Source of the DNA: Bog-105 sp965277855
Lineage (GTDB): Bacteria > Acidobacteriota > Terriglobia > Bryobacterales > Bryobacteraceae
Direction: 5' to 3'
Length of the DNA stretch: 64,000 nucleotides
Assembly: GCA_965277855.1 (NCBI GenBank)
Contig: OZ255847.1
Coordinates: 3,596,001-3,660,000, forward strand
The translations under genes were made by a program, and so were the position numbers. This document shows, in pieces, positions 48,816 to 58,291 of this stretch; the first letter of the stretch is position 1; every line of letters starts with the position of its first letter. The notes under the pieces are model-generated. The model saw only the letters and a list, made by a program, of their open reading frames with translations. It was not told where the DNA came from and made no database searches.

Positions 48816-50782
48816 CCACCCGTCTCCTCGCCGCTCTCCTCCTCGCCGCTGCGCTTGCTAACGCCGGCACTTTCCAACTCCAAAGCGTCGATGCCAAATC
48901 CTGGACCGCCATCCTCGCCTCCGTTGGCCTCACCGAAGATACAAAGCGCTCGCCGCAAATTATCGTCGCCGGCTCGAACGCTCCCGCGGCTCTAGCCAAG
49001 CAATCGCAAAACCAGATCCTCATCCTCGAAGGACCGAGCCCCGCCGCCACACAACTCGGTATCCTTCCCGATACCGGCACAGTCTCCGTGCGCCAGATCA
49101 GCGACGTTCACGCTGGCGATACCAAAATCATCTGGGAGAAGCCGCTCGACATTACGCCTTCCAAAGTCCCCACCGATTTTCAAATTTTCGCGCGCGAAAA
49201 ATGGAAAGGCGCGCCCTTGCTGGCAGGCAGACGCACCGCCCAGGGCGCAATCCTATGGCTGGCCGTCCCCCCGGGCGAGACCGGCATCGAACGCTTTCCC
49301 TACCTCCTGCAAGCGCTCGTCGATCTCGGCTGGAGCGCTCCCGCCCAAACCACCACTCTCTGGGCCTTCTTCGATTCCGCCTATCGCATCCGTGCCGACC
49401 CCGCTTATCTGGCCCGCCGCTGGCGCAAAGCCGGAGTCGGTGTCCTGCATGTCGCCGCCTGGCACAATATGGAGCTCGACGCCACCCAGGACGACTATCT
49501 TAAACGTTTGATCGAAGCCTGTCATCAGAACGCCATCTCGGTCTATGCCTGGCTCGAACTGCCGCACGTCAGCGAAAAATTCTGGGCCGATCATCCAGCT
49601 TGGCGCGAAAAAACCGCCGTCGGCCAGGATGCCCAGCTCGACTGGCGCAAGCTCATGAACCTGCAGAACGAAGCCTGCCGTCAAGCCATCGCCACCGGCA
49701 TTTCGACCCTCCTCGACCGCTTCGATTGGGATGGCGTGAACCTCGCCGAACTTTACTTCGAATCGCTCGAAGGCGCTCAAAATCCAGCGCGCTTCACCCC
49801 CTTCAACGACGACGTTCGCGCGGAGTTCAGCAGGCAAGCTGGCTTCGATCCGAAACTTCTCTTCGACACCGCATCTCCGTATAGCGCCGCCACAAACCCC
49901 GAGGCCCTCCGTAAATTTCTCGACTACCGCGCCGGACTCGCCGCCCGTATGCAGCGTGACTGGCTCGCTCTGATGGATCAGTCGCGCCGCTCGAAGCCCT
50001 ACCTCGATGTCGTCCTCACCCACATCGACGATCGCTTCGACCCCAACATTCGCGACGAATTGGGCGCGGACGTTGCCCGCACTTTGCCGCTCATCGCCGC
50101 CCATAAGGATACGCTCCTCGTCGAAGATCCCGCCCCTCTGTGGGCTCTCGGTCCCGAACGTTACGGCCGCCTCGCCGAAAAATATCGCCTGCTCTCCCCC
50201 GACCAAAAACAGTTCGCTGTCGATATCAACGTCGTCGAGCGCTATCAGGATGTCTATCCCACCAAAAAGCAAACCGGCGTCGAATTATTCGAATTGCTCC
50301 ATCAGGCCGCTGTCTCCTTCGGCCGCGTTGCCCTCTACTTCGAAAACTCGCTCGAAAAACAGGACCTGGCTCTGATCCCTGCGGCCGCCACGAACGCTCA
50401 CACGGAACAAACCGCTCCCGACGAGATCAAAATCGAATCGCCCGACGTCACCCGCATCGTCTGGCAAGGTCCCGCCGAAATCGATGGCCGGCCCTGGCCC
50501 ATCCAGGACGCCAATTCCATCCTCGCTCCCGAAGGCCGCCACCGCCTCTCCGCCGGGATCGCCACGCCCGCTCTCACCCTCCGCGATTTCAACGGCGTCA
50601 TCCATTCCGCCACGGTCAATTCCAAACAGCTCGACCTCGCTTATCAAAGCAAAACCCGCGCCATCGCGCTGCTGAATTCCGCCGTCTCGCAAATCGAAGT
50701 CGACGGCCAGCCTTTCCCCCACGCAAGCTCGGGAGCGCTTCTGCTCCCCTCCGGCCAGCATCTCGTTACCTTCTCGCGATAA
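48812..50782 (+). CDS. secreted TIM-barrel hydrolase-like protein (PgaB-C/GHL-type)
   Basis: The 656-residue protein starts at 48812 (ATGA overlap with the preceding stop) with a signal peptide (L-L-A-A-L-L-L-A-A-A-L-A-N-A). The middle (about 190-500) resembles the glycoside-hydrolase-like barrel of PgaB and GHL proteins: R-K-A-G-V-G-V-L-H-V-A-A-W-H, V-Y-A-W-L-E-L-P-H, F-D-W-D-G-V-N-L-A-E-L-Y-F-E and V-V-L-T-H-I-D-D. Acidic residues in D-G-V-N-L-A-E may be catalytic. A C-terminal beta region follows. It lies between NfrA-like and PIG-L genes, so a polysaccharide-trimming role is inferred. Confidence 0.75.
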   Translation: MTTRLLAALLLAAALANAGTFQLQSVDAKSWTAILASVGLTEDTKRSPQIIVAGSNAPAALAKQSQNQILILEGPSPAATQLGILPDTGTVSVRQISDVHAGDTKIIWEKPLDITPSKVPTDFQIFAREKWKGAPLLAGRRTAQGAILWLAVPPGETGIERFPYLLQALVDLGWSAPAQTTTLWAFFDSAYRIRADPAYLARRWRKAGVGVLHVAAWHNMELDATQDDYLKRLIEACHQNAISVYAWLELPHVSEKFWADHPAWREKTAVGQDAQLDWRKLMNLQNEACRQAIATGISTLLDRFDWDGVNLAELYFESLEGAQNPARFTPFNDDVRAEFSRQAGFDPKLLFDTASPYSAATNPEALRKFLDYRAGLAARMQRDWLALMDQSRRSKPYLDVVLTHIDDRFDPNIRDELGADVARTLPLIAAHKDTLLVEDPAPLWALGPERYGRLAEKYRLLSPDQKQFAVDINVVERYQDVYPTKKQTGVELFELLHQAAVSFGRVALYFENSLEKQDLALIPAAATNAHTEQTAPDEIKIESPDVTRIVWQGPAEIDGRPWPIQDANSILAPEGRHRLSAGIATPALTLRDFNGVIHSATVNSKQLDLAYQSKTRAIALLNSAVSQIEVDGQPFPHASSGALLLPSGQHLVTFSR

Positions 50783-50793
50783 ACTGTTTTGCC

Positions 50794-51507
50794 ATGCCGC
50801 CCTCGCGCCGCCATCTGCTGGCCTCTCTGCCCCTGCTCGCCTTACCCGGCGACCCCGAGTCTCCCCGCAAACTCAAAATCGTTGTCACCGGCGGTCATCC
50901 CGGCGATCCCGAATGCGGCTGCGCCGGCACCATCGCCCGCTACACCGATCTCGGCCACGAGGTCGTTCTGCTTTATCTCAATCGTGGCGAAGGCTACTGC
51001 CGCGGAGCCGACCCCAGCCAGTGCGGAACGGTTCGCACCGCCGAAGCGCAAAAAGCCTGCGAAATCCTGAAAGCGCGCCCCGTGTTCGCCGGACAGTATG
51101 ACGGCCGTGCCATCGTCGACAATGCCCACTACGACGAATTCCGACGCCTCTTTGACGCCGAACATCCCGACATCGTCTTTGCCCAATGGCCCCTCGACCA
51201 GCATCGCGACCACCGCGCTCTCTCCAACCTGGTCCTCGACTCTTGGCTGCGCAGCGGCAGGCAGTCCGCCCTCTACTTCTACGAAGTCGCCGACGACACC
51301 ATGATGTTCAATCCCGCCGAATACGTCGACATTTCGCAGGTTGAATCCCGCCGCCGCGCCGCCTGCTACGCCCACGCTTCCCAACAACCCGACAAGTGGT
51401 ACCCCGCCCAAACCGAAATCACCCGCTTCCGCGGCCTTCAGAGCGGCCATCCCCAAGCCGAAGCCTTCCTGCGCCACTGGCAAAGCAAACCCGCTCTCCT
51501 CCCCTAA
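50794..51507 (+). CDS. PIG-L family deacetylase, exported
   Basis: The 237-residue protein starts at 50794, 11 bases after the preceding stop, with a twin-arginine-like signal (S-R-R-H-L-L-A-S-L-P-L-L-A). The zinc motif is G-G-H-P-G-D-P-E, a variant of A-H-P-D-D-E, and the second ligand region is Q-H-R-D-H-R-A-L near 150. PIG-L enzymes remove acetyl groups from N-acetylglucosamine-containing molecules. Together with the two genes before it, it suggests an exported polysaccharide-modification operon. The longer open frame from 50140 is not a gene. Confidence 0.9.
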   Translation: MPPSRRHLLASLPLLALPGDPESPRKLKIVVTGGHPGDPECGCAGTIARYTDLGHEVVLLYLNRGEGYCRGADPSQCGTVRTAEAQKACEILKARPVFAGQYDGRAIVDNAHYDEFRRLFDAEHPDIVFAQWPLDQHRDHRALSNLVLDSWLRSGRQSALYFYEVADDTMMFNPAEYVDISQVESRRRAACYAHASQQPDKWYPAQTEITRFRGLQSGHPQAEAFLRHWQSKPALLP

Positions 51508-51589
51508 CTACTATCTGCCGCAAAATTCAAGAATGCGCTTGCCGGCGCCGGCTGGCCATCAAAGTTTCATCAGCGGCCAAGCCTTTTCC

Positions 51590-54500
51590 TCAATTCCCCA
51601 CACTGAAGTTTGCCCCCGCCGTCGCATGCTGACCGCTCGCCGATGTAACCCGCACTTCCACGATATGCGCTCCATTCGAAAGCACCGTCGTGTCAACCGC
51701 AAAATTCCAGCCGACATTCGGACACCCGCTTCGTCCCGGAAACGCCGCACACACATCGGGCCGCAGCCCCCCATAACTCGCATCGCCGAGCACCACGCCA
51801 TCCACCAGCACAGTCACGCTCGCAATCGCCTCGTTGTCATCAATCGCCCAACCCCCGAAATTCACCGTCCCGCCCAAAGCCGCGGCTTGTGCGCTTGGAA
51901 AATCAATGCCCGTTCGGATCGGACTCCCCGATTGGTTCGCTACCTGAAAAGAAGACGTAACCGTTGTGCTCCGGCCTGCACTATTCGTCACCGTGACCGT
52001 CAGCGAATGCGTGCCATCCGCCAGCATGTTCGTATCGAGCGCGTAGTTCCAGCCGACATTCGGGCATCCGGTTTTGCCCGGATACACCGCGCACACATCG
52101 CTACGATCGCCACCATACGAGGCGTTCCCGAAAGCAACACCATCTACCGCAATCTGAACCGTCTCGATGCCCGTATTGTCATCGAATGCCCAGCCGCCGA
52201 TGTTCGTGGAGCCCTTGAGCGCTCCCGAGCTCGCGTTCGGGAAATCCACACTGACGTGACTGGGATTGGCGCTGCTCCAGTTGGCCACCGTGAACGGAAA
52301 CGACGCAATCGAATTCGGCGGCTGGGAAAAGAAGAGCCCGAACCCGTTATAAGCCACTACCTCGAGCAAATGCGGGCCATTCCCGAGAACACGCGTATCC
52401 ACTTGCACGAACCAGGCCTGAGCGGAAGTGGTCAATCCTTGTGAAGGACAGTTGTTCGACGAGAGCAGGGACGCCCCAAACCCCTGCCTGTTTGGGCCGG
52501 AGTACGTAACCGGATTGCCGTCGATGTTAAAAGACACACCCGCCAAGTAGGAATTCACCGGAGCCGTCACGCAGCCGGTAAACAAAGTAATGCCCTGATA
52601 CGATCCGCCTCTCGCATCAGGAGAAATAGACGTAATCGTAAATGGACTCTCGGCTGTCGCGTTGGAAACCGTAAACGGCATTGTGATCGTTGCGCTTTCG
52701 CCTGATTCCGATACAGCTGTGACCACCAGCATATGGCCGCCATTCGAAAGCACGGAGGTGTCAACCGATACATTCCATCCAACATTCGGACACCCGGCGC
52801 GCCCGGAAAATGCGGCACAGGCATCCGGTCGCGCGCCGCCATAGCTGGCACTGCCATACGCTATGCCGTCGATCGCGATCTTCACTTGCGCGATTGCTTC
52901 GTTGTCGTCGAGTGACCATCCTCCGAAGTTCACCCTGCCGCTGAAGGGACCGGAGTTGGCGCCCCCGGGCAAGTCGCTGTCGATGTGGATCGGATTACCC
53001 GCCACGCTGAACTGCCGCGTTTCCGTATACGTTTCATTAGCCGTCGTCTGTGCCGTTACCGCGAGGATGTGCGTCCCGTTTGCCAGGGCGCTGGTGTTCA
53101 GCACGTAATTCCAGCCCACGTTGGGGCAGCCTGCCCGAGATGGATAGGCGTTGCATACATCGGCCCGAGTTCCCCCGTAAGCAGCATTGCCCAACACCCT
53201 TCCATCCACCGCAACCGATACCGAAGTAATCGCTGCGTTATCTGCAATCACCCAGCCGCCAATCCCGTTGTTTCCACTCAACGGCCCCGACATTGCTCCC
53301 GGCGCATCGATGCTCAGCTTGATCGGATTGCCCGTATCGCTCCAGTTGGCTACAGTAAACGTTACGCTGGTTGTCGCATTTCCACCCGGCGAAATCACCG
53401 TCGGATCCAGCGTATGCATTCCGTTCGCCAGGCGTGTTGTGTCAAGCGACAGCACGTACGGTAATCCTCCATTTGGGTTGCTCACGCAGTTCTGGGGCGT
53501 GAAGCCGCACGAAGCCGCTGCCCCATACGGCACGCCATCCACCGCAATCAACACATTGGAAATTGGGTTCCCCTCTGCCAGCGCTTCTACCTGAACCTTC
53601 GTCAATCCCTGCAGTGGCGCACTCTGCGCCGTCGGGCTGTCGATCTTCACGCTTGTTTCGCCGCCAAACCCTATCCCGCTCAGAGCCACCGAATGCGGCG
53701 ACCCCGCCGTTGAGTCCAAAATCGTCAGCGTTCCGGTCCTGGCGCCATTGCCGCTGGGAGTAAACGTTACGCCAATCGTGCAGCTCGCGCCGGAAGCTAT
53801 GGTCTGGCAATTATTGCTGAACCCAAAATCACTAAGCGTCCCGCTGTTGATGCTTACCGAGTAGATCGAAAGCGAGCCGGTTCCCGTGTTATGAACCGTC
53901 ACCATTTGTGCCGCCGATTGCGTACCCACGTGACGAGGCGCAAAACTCAGAGCACCTGGCGCAACGGTTCCTGTGGAAACGCTGGTCCCAGACAGTTGAA
54001 TGTTCTGCGGCGAGTTCAGAGCGTTGTCGCTGATCGTGAGCGCAGCGTAGTTTCCGCCTGCCGCTTGCGCCGAAAAGATCACATTCACCTGGCAGCTGGC
54101 GCTCGAGGCTAGTTGCGTCGGGCAATTGTTGGTCTCGCTGAATCCGCCCGGGTTGCTCCCTGTAATCGCAATGCCCGATATCGACGTTGTCGCGGTACCA
54201 GTGTTCGTAAGAGTAACCGCCAGAGGTGACGAACTAGCGCCTTCCGCCACACTCCCGAAAGAAAGGTAATTCGTCGAAGCAACCAGCTGCGCATCCACCG
54301 CCCCAGTCCCGCTCAACGAGATCTGCTGTCTCGCATCTCCCCCATTCAGTGCGTTGTCGGTTAGCGTAACCATACCGGTAACTTGTCCCGCTGTGAACGG
54401 CGCATACGCAATCGACACTTCGCATTCCGAACCGGTGCCCAATATCGTCGCCGAACTGCAATCCACGCCGCCAGAAGCCTTCTGCAAAAATCCTTCGCTG

Positions 54501-55945
54501 ATATTCAATCCGGAGAACGTAAGCGCCGCGTTCCCTGAGTTCAATACCCTGGCCAGACTCGTACTACTCACCAATGCCGGTGTGGTGACCGGAAAGTCCA
54601 ACAGCCCCGCTGGCTCGTGTAACTCCAGAATGTACTGAAATTCCGACAAGTACACGCTGCTGTCCGCGCCGATTGCCACTGCGGAAGGGTTAAGCGGCAC
54701 GCCGGTCGAAACCGCACCTTGCGGGCTATTCATCAAAGGGTTGCTCGCATAGCTGCCAGCCACCGTCACGATATTCTGCGATCCCTCGTCTACTCGCCTG
54801 ACAAGCTGGCTATCTGCGATGTAGAGATTACCGCCCGCGTCCACCGCGACCGCATTCGGTGCACTCAGATTGGCGCTGGTCGCAGCGCCGCCCTCCCCGT
54901 TCGGTGTGGTGCCCGTTGCCTGTGCTCCGGTTCCCGCCACCGTTGAAATCACGCCCGCTGGGCTCACTTTTCGGATCACGTTATTCACACTGTCCGCGAT
55001 GTATAGATTTCCAAAGCTGTCTAGGGCAAGGCCTGCCGGAGAGTCCAGGGTGGCGTTTACCGCGGGGGCGCCGTCACCCGTGTAGCCGGCCGCGCTCGTG
55101 CCTGCCACCGTGCTCACCGTCCCGTTTTGTGTATTCAGCTCGCGCACCACGTTGTTTCTTGAATCCGATACATAGAGATGCCCGCTCGCGTCCATTACCA
55201 GTCCCGTGGGATCGCTCAATTGCGTTGCAGTTGCTGTCCCGCCGAGCACCGTCGAAATAGTCCCCGTCAGTCCATCTACTTTCCGCACGACGTTGTTTTG
55301 CGAATCTGCGATGTAGAGATTTCCAAGCCCGTCCACTGCCAGACCTCGCGGCTCGTCAAGACTCGCCCCTGTAGCGGCCGCTCCATCGCCTGTGTATCCG
55401 GCTTGATAAGCGTGCCCGGCGATCACACGCGCCGTCGTCGTTCCCGCCTGCAACTCGTAAACAACATTGCCGGTCCAATCCGAAAAGAACAGGTTCCCGC
55501 TTGCATCTAAAGCGAGACCCGCGGGATTGATGGCCTGCTGTGAGAGCGTATCGATCACGGCCGGCGAGATCGACACCTGCGGACCGCGCCCCGTGCCCGA
55601 AACCAGCATTGTGGCCAGCACACTCCCCGTTCCGTCCGTCACCACGACCGCATCTTGCCGGACCCCTGGAAACTTTGGCGAAAATGTAACCGTCAGGCTG
55701 CACGAGGTAGCGCCGTTACCGCAGCTTGCCAGTCCCGCCTGGAAATCCTGCCCGTATCGCAAATAGATTGCCGGTTGCGTGGCAGCGCCCGCCAGGTTCA
55801 GCGTCAACGTCTGTGCTGTCGACGAACTCCCCACAGCAGTGGAACCGAAATCCGTCGGAGTGGCCAGCTGCTGCGTCAAGCCCAACCCTGCAAAGACCAC
55901 CAACAGCCCAGATAAAGAAATAAAGCGCACACACCCCCCCGACAC
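51590..55945 (-). CDS. secreted NHL-propeller, ASH-like and Ig-like repeat protein (1451 aa)
   Basis: The 1451-residue exported protein has a signal peptide (F-I-S-L-S-G-L-L-V-V-F-A-G-L), a first ASH-like beta domain, an NHL-type six-blade propeller (about 125-470: G-N-L-Y-I-A-D-S-Q-N-N-V-V-R-K-V, G-N-L-Y-I-A-D-S-V-N-N-V-I-R-K-V), two or three ASH/HYDIN-like domains and a C-terminal array. In that array four related units of about 110 residues share the pattern G-W-x-x-D-D-N then D-V/A-C-x-x-x-x-x-R/K-x-G-C-P-N-V-G-W-N; the two cysteines of each unit probably pair. It is the last gene of the cytochrome/CRTAC1 string, 51 bases after its neighbour. Role likely adhesion. Confidence 0.9.
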   Translation of the reverse strand: MSGGCVRFISLSGLLVVFAGLGLTQQLATPTDFGSTAVGSSSTAQTLTLNLAGAATQPAIYLRYGQDFQAGLASCGNGATSCSLTVTFSPKFPGVRQDAVVVTDGTGSVLATMLVSGTGRGPQVSISPAVIDTLSQQAINPAGLALDASGNLFFSDWTGNVVYELQAGTTTARVIAGHAYQAGYTGDGAAATGASLDEPRGLAVDGLGNLYIADSQNNVVRKVDGLTGTISTVLGGTATATQLSDPTGLVMDASGHLYVSDSRNNVVRELNTQNGTVSTVAGTSAAGYTGDGAPAVNATLDSPAGLALDSFGNLYIADSVNNVIRKVSPAGVISTVAGTGAQATGTTPNGEGGAATSANLSAPNAVAVDAGGNLYIADSQLVRRVDEGSQNIVTVAGSYASNPLMNSPQGAVSTGVPLNPSAVAIGADSSVYLSEFQYILELHEPAGLLDFPVTTPALVSSTSLARVLNSGNAALTFSGLNISEGFLQKASGGVDCSSATILGTGSECEVSIAYAPFTAGQVTGMVTLTDNALNGGDARQQISLSGTGAVDAQLVASTNYLSFGSVAEGASSSPLAVTLTNTGTATTSISGIAITGSNPGGFSETNNCPTQLASSASCQVNVIFSAQAAGGNYAALTISDNALNSPQNIQLSGTSVSTGTVAPGALSFAPRHVGTQSAAQMVTVHNTGTGSLSIYSVSINSGTLSDFGFSNNCQTIASGASCTIGVTFTPSGNGARTGTLTILDSTAGSPHSVALSGIGFGGETSVKIDSPTAQSAPLQGLTKVQVEALAEGNPISNVLIAVDGVPYGAAASCGFTPQNCVSNPNGGLPYVLSLDTTRLANGMHTLDPTVISPGGNATTSVTFTVANWSDTGNPIKLSIDAPGAMSGPLSGNNGIGGWVIADNAAITSVSVAVDGRVLGNAAYGGTRADVCNAYPSRAGCPNVGWNYVLNTSALANGTHILAVTAQTTANETYTETRQFSVAGNPIHIDSDLPGGANSGPFSGRVNFGGWSLDDNEAIAQVKIAIDGIAYGSASYGGARPDACAAFSGRAGCPNVGWNVSVDTSVLSNGGHMLVVTAVSESGESATITMPFTVSNATAESPFTITSISPDARGGSYQGITLFTGCVTAPVNSYLAGVSFNIDGNPVTYSGPNRQGFGASLLSSNNCPSQGLTTSAQAWFVQVDTRVLGNGPHLLEVVAYNGFGLFFSQPPNSIASFPFTVANWSSANPSHVSVDFPNASSGALKGSTNIGGWAFDDNTGIETVQIAVDGVAFGNASYGGDRSDVCAVYPGKTGCPNVGWNYALDTNMLADGTHSLTVTVTNSAGRSTTVTSSFQVANQSGSPIRTGIDFPSAQAAALGGTVNFGGWAIDDNEAIASVTVLVDGVVLGDASYGGLRPDVCAAFPGRSGCPNVGWNFAVDTTVLSNGAHIVEVRVTSASGQHATAGANFSVGN

Positions 55946-55996
55946 TTTGGGTGGGTATATGCCAAGATTTCTCTCAGTCCAATCTTCGCCAATACC

Positions 55997-56407
55997 TCAA
56001 AACAGACTGCCCGCCACCTGCTCCGCCACGTCGCGCGCCTGTTCCAGCCGCCGCGCACGCTCTTTCGATGTCAATCGCACTAGGAACGCCCGCTCCCGCA
56101 CCCGGCTCACAATCAACTCGAACGATGCCTTCTCGCAGGCCACCGCCTCGTTCCCAATCCCCCGCAACACGATTCCATGCGACCCGCACTGTTGCAGATA
56201 ATGGCCGAACTGCTTCCGATGATCCGTCATGGCGATCACCTCAATGCGCACACTCGCGGTCGCATTCGAGAACTCACAAGCGTTCCCGGAAACATGTTCC
56301 GCCAGCGCTGATCCCACCACGCCAGAAACCGTAGCCGTATTCACCCACGGACATGCTTCCTCGCCGTGCGCCGCAACTGCCACCAACAAGAACAACAAAC
56401 ACTTCAA
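55997..56407 (-). CDS. small secreted protein of unknown function (136 aa)
   Basis: A signal peptide (C-L-L-F-L-L-V-A-V-A-A-H-G) is followed by a 120-residue domain with four Cys (A-C-P-W, A-C-E-F, Q-C-G-S, A-C-E-K), likely two disulfides. It overlaps the CRTAC1 gene stop by ATGA at 56404-56407 and so is translationally coupled to it. I do not recognise the family. A role next to the surface CRTAC1 protein is suggested only by this coupling. Confidence 0.8.
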   Translation of the reverse strand: MKCLLFLLVAVAAHGEEACPWVNTATVSGVVGSALAEHVSGNACEFSNATASVRIEVIAMTDHRKQFGHYLQQCGSHGIVLRGIGNEAVACEKASFELIVSRVRERAFLVRLTSKERARRLEQARDVAEQVAGSLF

Positions 56408-58227
56408 CGCAACGGACCGGCCTTGAGAATCTTTCCGCCTTCCTCGACCACATACAACTTGTTGACCTCCAAGTTAGACAGCCGATCCACCTGCCCGCTC
56501 AACCAGCGCAACTCTACCGAATCCACCTTCGCCGCCTGCTCCAGGCCGAAGTGCATGCGCATGTCATTCTGCGAAAAATAACTGCCGCCGCTGCGCAACT
56601 CGTCTATCTGCACCAGCGGTTTCGGTGCTTCCGGCTTCGTCTTGGCCGTCACCGTAATCCGCGTCCCGATGCCCGACCGGTTCGATTTCACGCCCACCAG
56701 CTTGATCTTGATCCAGTTCCGTTTGAGCGTAGAATCGCAGCGCAGCATCTGCGGGATCGCATTCACGCAATTCACCGCAATATCCAGATCGCCATCGTTA
56801 TCCCAATCGCCAAACGCACACCCGCGCGCCGGAGCATTCTCCAGAATCCCGGGGCCGCCTTTATCCGTTACTTCCTCAAATCGTCCATTCTGCAAGTTTC
56901 GGTACAGGTACTTATGCTCGGCATACTTTAAATCCGCATTCGACTTGTCCACTTCCGGATATACGTGTCCGTTCGACATCAGGATGTCCAGCCAGCCGTC
57001 GTTGTCCATGTCGAAGAAACCAACGCCCCACCCCAGCAGGCGTGTGTTCACACCGAGTCCGCTAGGGTACGTGCGATCTTCAAACGAACCATCGCCCAAA
57101 TTCGTATACAGCGAGTCGGTATCGCCTGCGAAATTGGTCTTCGCAATGTCAAATGTGCCGTCCCGGTTGTAATCGCCAATCGTCACCCCCATGCCCGCCT
57201 GCGGTTTTCCTTCCGGCGAGAGCGCCGCGCCTGATTCCACGGCAATATCTTTAAAAGTCCCGTCTTTCTGGTTCTGATACAGCGTCGCGGTACTCGAATC
57301 GTTCGCCACATAGATGTCGGGCCAGCCATCGTTGTCCAGATCCGATGCCGCCACGCTCAATCCATACGTCCCGCGCGTGTTCCAGATGCCTGCCTTCTCG
57401 CTCACATCGGTAAACGTGCCATCGCCATTATTGCGATACAGAATATTTTTGCCGCCCGCCAGTCCCGGCGGCCCGCACGCCACCAGCATCCCCTTGTAAG
57501 TGCACGGTCCTGCCTCGGGCGGCGGCGCAGTCTTCAAGTCGAAATCTACATAATTTGCCACAAACAGGTCTAAGTGGCCATTCCGGTCGTAATCGACGAA
57601 AGTACAGCCGGTATTCCATCTTGTCTTGGGTCCGGGCTGCAGTAACTTCGCCTGTTCTGTCACATCGGTAAACGTGCCGTTGCCGTTATTCCGGTAAAGC
57701 GCATTCTGGCCGTAGTAAGTTACAAACAAGTCTTCGTTCCCGTCGTTGTTGTAATCTCCCACACAGCATGCCTGGCCCCAGCCGGTGCGATGTTCCAAGC
57801 CCGACCCCTTTGTTACATCGGTAAAGGTGCCATCGCGATTATTTTTGAACAAACGGCAATGCGGTTTATCGCCAGCCGGAAATCCTTCCAGCCGCCACCC
57901 GTTCACCAGGAAAATATCGAGCCAGCCATCATTGTCATAGTCATAAAAGGCCAGCCCGCACCCGGTGGTTTCCAGCAAAAACTCATTCTTGTGCTCGCCG
58001 CCATAAATCGTCTTGACATTTAAGCCGCACTCTTTGGCCACATCGACAAAACTCACTCCCAGTGGAGTGCCTTCAATCGGAGACTTCGGCCCCTTCGCCG
58101 CCGGACGCGCCTTCGCCGAATACTCCCGCTCGCTCGGCCCCGGCAACTTCACCTGCTGCCCCAGCAGGCTCTCCAACGGCAACACGAGTGCGGTCCCAAG
58201 CAACGACCGCCGGTTAATCATACGCAT
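56404..58227 (-). CDS. CRTAC1 family protein, second paralogue
   Basis: The 607-residue protein has a twin-arginine-like signal (I-N-R-R-S-L-L-G-T-A), FG-GAP/VCBS propeller units (D-Y-D-N-D-G-W-L-D-I, Y-R-N-N-G-N-G-T-F-T-D-V-T, repeated) and a C-terminal UnbV domain (R-S-G-I-G-T-R-I-T-V, then H-F-G-L-E then W-L-S-G-Q). It is close in layout to the gene at 6172-7938. It follows the pentaheme cytochrome gene by 64 bases, which is the frequent cytochrome/CRTAC1 pairing in Acidobacteria, and overlaps the next small secreted gene. Confidence 0.93.
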   Translation of the reverse strand: MRMINRRSLLGTALVLPLESLLGQQVKLPGPSEREYSAKARPAAKGPKSPIEGTPLGVSFVDVAKECGLNVKTIYGGEHKNEFLLETTGCGLAFYDYDNDGWLDIFLVNGWRLEGFPAGDKPHCRLFKNNRDGTFTDVTKGSGLEHRTGWGQACCVGDYNNDGNEDLFVTYYGQNALYRNNGNGTFTDVTEQAKLLQPGPKTRWNTGCTFVDYDRNGHLDLFVANYVDFDLKTAPPPEAGPCTYKGMLVACGPPGLAGGKNILYRNNGDGTFTDVSEKAGIWNTRGTYGLSVAASDLDNDGWPDIYVANDSSTATLYQNQKDGTFKDIAVESGAALSPEGKPQAGMGVTIGDYNRDGTFDIAKTNFAGDTDSLYTNLGDGSFEDRTYPSGLGVNTRLLGWGVGFFDMDNDGWLDILMSNGHVYPEVDKSNADLKYAEHKYLYRNLQNGRFEEVTDKGGPGILENAPARGCAFGDWDNDGDLDIAVNCVNAIPQMLRCDSTLKRNWIKIKLVGVKSNRSGIGTRITVTAKTKPEAPKPLVQIDELRSGGSYFSQNDMRMHFGLEQAAKVDSVELRWLSGQVDRLSNLEVNKLYVVEEGGKILKAGPLR

Positions 58228-58291
58228 AAATGTTTTATCTGCGTTGATCCGCGTTCATCTGCGGCCATAATTCTTTCTGCATTGCCCCAAC

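Noticed and set aside
49253..50272. Long minus-strand open frame opposite the barrel-protein gene (339 codons)
   Set aside because: Codon bias of the sense gene leaves the antisense frame open; no recognisable domain and no ribosome site.
50140..50793. N-terminal extension of the PIG-L protein (a 455-residue frame)
   Set aside because: The extension lies in another frame over the barrel-protein gene, is Arg/His-rich and low complexity; the signal peptide and family homology begin at 50794.
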